Of a stretch of DNA of 12,751 nucleotides, positions 9,051 to 12,751 are shown in pieces (position 1 is the stretch's first letter; each line of letters begins with the position of its first letter). The DNA comes from Euperipatoides rowelli (lineage: Eukaryota; Onychophora; Udeonychophora; Euonychophora; Peripatopsidae), in assembly GCA_003024985.2 (NCBI GenBank), contig PXIH01S0030022.1. One strand, written 5' to 3'. Made by a program: the position numbers and the translations under genes. The notes beneath the pieces were generated by a model. The model was given only the letters and a program-made list of their open reading frames with translations, was not told where the DNA came from and made no database searches.

Positions 9051-9389
9051 TGCAACTCATTTTGCAATAAAATTACTATATTACTATGCCAGCTTGTCTG
9101 GCTTTAAAATCGTGAATGTGATTTGAAACAGCACAATGACGGCAACATTTAAAAACCAGTTGCAATGTGGCAGCGATGAATTTGTTAACATTAATGATTT
9201 TGCGTTCTTAACACCATTGATAAAAATTCATCAGTTGGTAACTTGATTGTGATTTCCATTAAATGTGCATTGGCGCTTATATCACAACTTGATCTGTTTT
9301 ATAATTTACACAAAATATTAATAGTTTTAGATAGACTATAAGTGATTATCGAAACAATCATTGATTTTGCGCCGATTCCAGTAATAGTA
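9051..9389. other. Non-coding stretch, possible continuation of the hAT relic
   Basis: GATTTCCATTAA near 9250 also occurs inside the 766-1485 element (reverse strand, near 1228-1240), hinting at continued homology after a gap. A 9-bp inverted pair GATGAATTT (9175-9183) / AAATTCATC (9224-9232) is present. No coding signal. Confidence 0.3.
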
Positions 9390-9722
9390 TAGTGGTTGAC
9401 TGGTTTTCAGACCGGAAACGAGCGCCTAGAACAGGGCCAACATGTCCCATTTACTGTATTAATAACAGCCTTTTTTTTTAAAAAAAAAATTTGCAATCCA
9501 ACCTTACCCTTATCCTGAACCCTAACTCCTACTACATATTAAACCCACTATTCCCCAACCCTATGATGATGAAGGGGTGAAATAGTCCTTTTTTTAATCC
9601 ATTTTAATAATTTTGAGCTATTTTCGGCCATTTGACGTATATGACGGAAACAAATGCGCAATAGTTAAAAACGCGGTAAAATGGGACAAGTTTACTTCCG
9701 CTTTCGCCTGCTTTTAGACCAG
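9390..9722. mobile_element. Putative small inverted-repeat element (MITE-like, about 333 bp)
   Basis: TGTCCCATTTA at 9443-9453 is inverted at 9677-9688 (TAAAATGGGACA). Outward from these, a CTGGT...GGAAACGAGCG-type segment on the left resembles the reverse of GCTTTCGCCTGCTTTTAGACCAG on the right, though diverged. The flanks carry TAATAGTA (9382-9389) and GAATAGTA (9722-9729), a possible 7-8-bp target duplication. The interior holds a T9A10 block (9471-9489) and copy B of the repeat also found at 1960-2080. There is no coding sequence. A hAT-like origin is plausible from the duplication length and the AGTGGTTGAC start, but not certain. Confidence 0.45.
9440..9565 (+). repeat. Diverged interspersed repeat, copy B (pairs with 1960-2080)
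   Basis: Collinear with copy A through CCCATTTAC...TATT, TGAACCCTAACT, CACTATTCCCCAACCCTA and GATG. It lies within the inverted-repeat element at 9390-9722, which suggests both copies belong to one transposon family. Confidence 0.5.
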
Positions 9723-9757
9723 AATAGTAACCGTTTCCTTTACAGACCAATCAGCTA

Positions 9758-10004
9758 CTAATTTGGCAACACTAAGCATGTGTCATTTACCAAATAAACT
9801 TTTGGTAAATCACAGAACAAATCCTCTGGATTTATTCCTAGATTAGATGCTTTGCTTAACAATATACTCTGAATTAATGTTTCTTTATGCTTATTATAGT
9901 TTTTCTCTGATCTATCTTCTATCTCCAAATTCTCAGGAGGGCCCCAACTTATTCCCCCCATTTTTGGTTGCCCTCCATATATGGTGGAAGCAAAGCACAA
10001 CAGC
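9758..10004 (-). CDS. Candidate terminal exon, minus strand (unrecognised protein)
   Basis: On the minus strand a strong splice acceptor (TCTTTTTCTTGTCTCTTTACAG, branch-like sequence upstream) ends at 10005. The sequence after it is open for about 82 codons in one frame, to a TAG at 9758-9760, reading through GGQPKMGGISWGPPENLEIE and ending DTCLVLPN. The composition is mixed and protein-like (charged, few homopolymer residues). However, the candidate upstream exon (10262-10194) would splice in a different phase and reach a TGA at 9933-9935 after 23 codons (LCFHHIWRATKNGG region). The frame of this exon is therefore unresolved. No domain or family was recognised. It could be a genuine last exon or a chance frame next to a chance acceptor. 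Confidence 0.3.
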
Positions 10005-10106
10005 CTGTAAAGAGACAAGAAAAAGATAGAATTACAAGTTTTGACAATTTATATTAACATAGTTAAAGCTACTTAAATAAATCTTAAAATCTAAAGTTAA
10101 AGCTAC

Positions 10107-10120
10107 GTGTCCATAGCAAC
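10107..10120 (+). promoter_or_regulatory. RFX X-box-like site 1
   Basis: GTGTCC-AT-AGCAAC fits the X-box half sites GTNRCC and RGYAAC at 11 of 12 constrained or free positions, with a two-base spacer. Confidence 0.45.
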
Positions 10121-10171
10121 AAGTTTGGAGGTTAGAGAGGAAAGTTTAAGAAATCTTAGTTACTGCCCTTC

Positions 10172-10186
10172 TCATTAGGGGGCACT
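10172..10186 (+). promoter_or_regulatory. Second CTCF-like motif
   Basis: TCATTAGGGGGCACT contains the AGGGGGCAC core of the CTCF consensus. It lies in the middle of the candidate promoter region. Confidence 0.35.
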
Positions 10187-10193
10187 CTTTTAC

Positions 10194-10262
10194 CTTGATG
10201 TCATCCTCATTTGAATAATAAGAGTTGCCAATGTAGAGACCTATCGGAAGTAAATCAACATT
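10194..10262 (-). CDS. Candidate internal exon, minus strand, 23 codons
   Basis: On the minus strand, GATTTTAG ends just before 10262 and a strong donor, ATCAAG followed by GTAAAAG, ends the block at 10194. In between, one frame is open and gives 23 codons, including LPIGLYIGNSYYSNEDDIK. The exon is exactly 69 bases. The intron to the next acceptor (10193-10005) would be 189 nt. The acceptor here has a poor pyrimidine tract. The block overlaps the plus-strand promoter candidate, so at most one of the two readings may be right. No family recognised. Confidence 0.25.
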
Positions 10263-10267
10263 CTAAA

Positions 10268-10282
10268 ATCACCTCTAGCAAC
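10268..10282 (+). promoter_or_regulatory. RFX X-box-like site 2
   Basis: ATCACC-TCT-AGCAAC: a perfect second half site and a first half site with one mismatch, spaced by three bases. It lies nine bases before the TATA box. Confidence 0.35.
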
Positions 10283-10383
10283 TAACCCAGTATAAAAGTC
10301 AATGCAGAGCCTCAATCTAGGCAGAAAACCTCCAGGTCTTCGAGTCTAAAAGATCTGTTCCAAATTTTAACGCATTTTAGATC

Positions 10384-10479
10384 ATGAAGAGAGAGAGTGA
10401 CAGAAGGACACCGTTAGCAACCGCTGATGATCAGCCAAAAGTCCAGCGAATCTACAGTAGATGTCTTCTTACACAATAG
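10384..10479 (+). CDS. Possible first exon or short ORF downstream of the TATA box
   Basis: The first ATG after the putative start site opens a 31-codon frame beginning MKRESDRRTPLATADDQPKV and ending at TAG 10477-10479. The first 24 codons are charged and protein-like. A weak donor (ACA before GTAGAT, 10457) could end a coding first exon there; a plus-strand acceptor-like TACATTTTTTCAG ends at 10613, but joining the two gives a stop almost at once. No family recognised. The third X-box-like site (10407-10421) lies inside it. Confidence 0.22.
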   Translation: MKRESDRRTPLATADDQPKVQRIYSRCLLTQ

Positions 10480-10835
10480 TATTGTCCTCAATTTACAATA
10501 GTTATTCAATAGTTATTCCCTTTACCATTCCTACCCAATTTGTCCCTCCTTTTATTCAAGTTTTCCCGGCCCATTATTTCTTCATAAAAAATATAATTGT
10601 TACATTTTTTCAGACTGAGTGCAGCTATTTTTTCCCTACTGTTTGACTACATCTAAATTATTGGGCCAATGGCACCCACTTTATATTTGTTATAAACTTA
10701 TAATATATTATGGTAGCTGGTTTAGTTTATTAGCATCCCCCATCATAAAGTGCAGTAGGACAATGAATCATATTACTTTTAATGGGCAGTTAATAATACA
10801 TGTACATCTTGTTTATTATGCCACTTCACCTACCG
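10480..10835. other. Non-coding stretch, nothing firm
   Basis: A plus-strand open frame crosses 10619-10924 but runs into the transposon relic at 10836 and has no recognisable domain. A pyrimidine-rich acceptor-like site ends at 10613. Nothing else is supported. Confidence 0.3.
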
Positions 10836-11222
10836 CAGGGATGGCAAATAGGCACATAGCCGCCAAGTGCTCTGATTTTTTCGTATTTCATCCTAATAAA
10901 CTGAAATCCGAAAATCCAATTTAATGTAATAATAGTCGGAATTTTAATAAATTTGAATTTAGCATTATTTTAGTCNAAGTAATTTTCATTTTTTAAAATT
11001 AAATTCCAAACTTTTAAAACTAATTATTGGCTGTGAATTAAGCATACAATTTCATGGAACTGAGCCTTCTTTTTAAATATTAAGAGCTGTCACTTGGCTA
11101 CACATTTGCGGTGATGGAAAGTTCGCTCCAAGCTGCTCCAATTTTGCGATGCTGCTCCAACCTGCTACAAAAGATAATAAAATGAAGAAAGTGCTCCAAA
11201 ATCGAAAACTAAGCAGTTCCAA
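10836..11222 (+). mobile_element. hAT-like relic with GCTCCAA cluster
   Basis: The left end CAGGGATGGCAAAT (10836-10849) has the hAT CAGGGnTGGCAAA form. Inside, 11001-11028 is identical to 8778-8805, in the relic at 8758-9050. A cluster of GCTCCAA words follows at 11125-11222. I could not find a right terminus matching TTTGCCATCCCTG, nor an 8-bp duplication of ACCTACCG, so the right boundary is arbitrary and the element is probably degraded. The single N of the window (10976) falls here. Confidence 0.45.
11125..11222 (+). repeat. Cluster of six GCTCCAA-like words
   Basis: GCTCCAA at 11125-11131, 11135-11141, 11154-11160 and 11193-11199, with variants GCTACAA (11164-11170) and GTTCCAA (11216-11222). 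All are in one orientation with irregular spacing, as in a cluster of protein-binding sites such as transposon subterminal repeats. Confidence 0.6.
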
Positions 11223-11248
11223 AATTGTCTTGTGTTTTTTTTTATCGT

Positions 11249-11314
11249 CAAAATACATCATACAGTATATCCATAGCTTGTAGGCAGCAAAGCTATGGAT
11301 ATACTGGTGTTTTG
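11249..11314. repeat. 66-nt hairpin with a 17-bp perfect stem
   Basis: CAGTATATCCATAGCTT (11263-11279) is the exact reverse complement of AAGCTATGGATATACTG (11290-11306), with a 10-base loop. Outside an asymmetric six-base bulge on the left, CAAAATAC (11249-11256) pairs with GTGTTTTG (11307-11314) with one G:U. Total about 25 bp in 66 nt, close to the size of an animal pre-miRNA, but a short transposon fold-back is equally possible. Confidence 0.6.
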
Positions 11315-11736
11315 GGGCTGCATGACAATAGTAGGTCTGAGATCCAGATGATATAGAATAGTGGGGAAATGAATGAAATCATGTGGCAGTCGATATAATG
11401 CAGGCTGACCTATGGGCCTGGAGGGTAATTGTCAGTTTTGTGGCTGAATGTGCTAGGTGGAGTCAGAGATCGAGACACTACTTAACTTACTACCAAACAT
11501 TACAGTTTTTACAAATTGTGTACAAATATTTTATTCCTTTACATTTAAAAAAAACCCTCATGAATTAATGTTTTCTAGCATTTATCCAAAGAATTTGTTA
11601 TTGGAGGGATAAGTAACGCTTCAATAATGAAGCCTTGCCCTGAGATGTTTAATTAATAAAACGCTGGTGACTCCTTGTAGGTCAATGATTGCGGTCATCT
11701 TTATGTCTTTTTAAGTTATTTTTATTTTGTTGACAA
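11315..11736. other. Unassigned stretch with a GC-richer patch
   Basis: Bases 11380-11480 are noticeably less AT-rich than the flanks. They lie in an open plus frame (11383-11568) with mixed composition (QADLWAWRVIVSFVAECARW) but no recognised domain. A small hairpin GCTTCA/TGAAGC lies at 11618-11633. The rest is AT-rich without signal. Confidence 0.3.
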
Positions 11737-12694
11737 TTTTGTTACTATGATGCATTTGCTGAAAAATTCACAAATTCTGTTTCTACAGCTGCAAATAAAA
11801 TCAATAGTAATATTTTTTCCTCCAACCCGATCTTTGCGACAATTACCACAGATGAAATTTTGTCCACAATTGATTCCTTAAAACCAACCTTATCCACAGG
11901 ATCAGATGGCATACCATATGTTGTCATTAAAAAATGCAAATCCTTTTTCACAGAGTTTATATATCTATTTATAAACATCAGCTTAGAATATAGTATTCTT
12001 TCCATCCAACTGGAAAGCAGGATACATCACCTCAATTTATAAAAAAGGTAACAGGTTTTGTATTGATAATTATAGACCAATCACAAATCTAAATTCTATA
12101 GGAAAGATTGTGGAGAAAATTATTCTCTACAGAATTGTGACTAATATGAATACCCTTTCAATCTTAAAGGAACATCAACATGGATTCTGTAGTGGCAGAT
12201 CGACACAAACAAACTTACTGTGTGCACTGGACAGGTGGTCTTCTCTTCGTGATCAGGGTCATAAAATTGCCGTTTTATACACTGACTATTCAAAAGCATT
12301 TGACACCGTTGATCATACGCTTTTGATTAACAAAATCCATGGTTTTGGCATGGATAATTACATCACAAAATGGATACACACATACCTCAAGAATAGAGAA
12401 CTCTTTGTCAAGATAGACAACTATTCATCTAAAATCTACACTATGTCCTCTGGTATTCCACAGGGAGCAGTGTCCGCCACATTGTTTAATTTATTCGTCT
12501 CCGACATCAGTCTTGATAATGGAAGTGAAATCCTGTCCTATGCGGACGACTTTAAAATATACAGAACTGTTGATAATGAATCGGACATCCTACTCTTCCA
12601 AAATGATATCAACCATTTTGTTAATTGGTCATCAAAAAACAACCTGTTTCTAAATAAAGACAAATGTACAATACTTGATTTTGGTAATGGCTAA
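11737..12694 (+). pseudogene. Jockey-like non-LTR retrotransposon RT fragment (5'-truncated, frameshifted)
   Basis: The reverse transcriptase of a LINE, which would copy element RNA at a nicked target site. The first part (from about 11737; frame of 11746) gives the N-terminal RT region with TDEILSTIDSLKP and TGSDGIP. The frame then shifts by one extra base between about 11990 and 12000, and the second part runs to a TAA at 12692-12694. It shows NWKAGYITSIYKKG, NYRPITNLNSIGKIVEK, QHGFCSGRST, motif A DYSKAFDTVDHTLL, motif B SGIPQGAVSATLF, motif C SYADDF with both catalytic aspartates, and the LNKDKC thumb-start motif. No endonuclease domain lies upstream, which fits 5' truncation during target-primed insertion. 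The C-terminal part after LDFGNG is missing. Motif B lacks the usual LGPLLF form. It cannot make a working enzyme. Confidence 0.88.
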
Positions 12695-12704
12695 GGACGG
12701 ACAT

Positions 12705-12730
12705 TTTCGCTTTTTGTAGCATTAGCGAAA
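12705..12730. repeat. Small hairpin at the LINE 3' break
   Basis: TTTCGCT (12705-12711) pairs with AGCGAAA (12724-12730) over a 12-base loop, ten bases after the stop of the RT fragment. It may be the edge of another element that interrupted the LINE; the window ends too soon to tell. Confidence 0.4.
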
Positions 12731-12751
12731 GTATATATAATAAGTTTATTT

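Larger units (their letters stand above)
10107..10323 (+). promoter_or_regulatory. Candidate TATA promoter with X-box, CRE-like and ETS-like sites
   Basis: TATAAAAG at 10291-10298 is followed about 31 bases later by a possible start near 10322. Upstream lie an ETS-like CGGAAGT (10245-10251), a CRE-like TGATGTCA (10196-10203), an RFX X-box-like GTGTCCATAGCAAC (10107-10120) and a second X-box-like site (10268-10282). The segment is visibly less AT-rich than its surroundings. RFX factors drive ciliary and testis genes in animals, and CRE-like elements are common in testis promoters, so that is a possible context, by inference only. The overlap with the minus-strand exon candidate must be kept in mind. 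Confidence 0.35.

Noticed and set aside
9501-9560. Telomere-like AACCCTAAC words
   Set aside because: They are not tandem and recur with the same flanks at 2010-2075, so they belong to an interspersed repeat, not to a telomere.
10334-10347. tRNA T-arm or pol III B-box-like GGTCTTCGAGTCT
   Set aside because: The bases flanking the TTCGAGT loop do not pair and no matching A box or cloverleaf lies upstream, so a tRNA or tRNA-derived SINE is not supported.
10619-10924. Longest plus-strand frame outside the LINE (101 codons)
   Set aside because: It runs into the hAT-like terminus at 10836, has no domain, and its composition fits chance in AT-rich DNA.
11745-12005. Minus-strand frame of 86 codons
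   Set aside because: It is the reverse shadow of the LINE reverse transcriptase coding sequence.
1-12751. CRISPR array, operon or phage-like system
   Set aside because: No regularly spaced direct repeats, no dense gene order and no ribosome binding sites; the window is eukaryotic in character.

Overview
The window looks like a piece of a draft metazoan genome, most likely an invertebrate. It is AT-rich (roughly 70 % A+T by eye), has almost no long open frames, and carries many homopolymer runs, relics of hAT-type DNA transposons, a dead LINE reverse transcriptase fragment and one undetermined base (N at 10976). There are no bacterial-style genes, operons or Shine-Dalgarno sites. The species cannot be named from this. 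Two short words, TAGCCTA/TAGGCCTA and TACTGTA/TACAGTA, recur throughout and are probably a signature of this genome.

Layout. Bases 1-84 are the last 27 codons of a plus-strand gene with an Arg/Asp/Tyr-rich tail ending in KPYY, as in nuclear RNA-binding proteins; its 3' UTR and poly(A) signals follow. Bases 766-1485 are a 720-bp non-autonomous hAT element with near-identical 8-bp target duplications. From about 1.5 to 8.7 kb lies a non-coding desert. It holds old repeat fragments (1960-2080, 2375-2441), poly-T and poly-A runs, small palindromes, a CTCF-like motif (7330-7344), a short tandem duplication (7698-7775) and a 111-nt fold-back (8200-8310). Bases 8758-9050 are another transposon relic. 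It shares sequence in inverted orientation with the 766-1485 hAT and in direct orientation with a relic at 10836-11222. A second small inverted-repeat element occupies 9390-9722.

The 9.75-10.5 kb segment is the most gene-like non-repeat part. On the minus strand there are two exon-like blocks with good splice sites (10262-10194 and 10004 downward). On the plus strand there is a TATA box at 10291 with three RFX X-box-like sites, a CRE-like and an ETS-like site, followed by a short ATG frame at 10384. These two readings overlap and compete; neither product is recognised.

The right end (11737-12694) is a 5'-truncated, once-frameshifted Jockey-like non-LTR retrotransposon fragment with recognisable RT motifs including YADD. 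It breaks off before the C-terminal domains, next to a small hairpin. I found no clearly new multi-gene system. The items most worth a second look are the two fold-backs (8200-8310 and 11249-11314), the X-box cluster, and the recurring TAGCCTA-plus-ACTGTA composite word.
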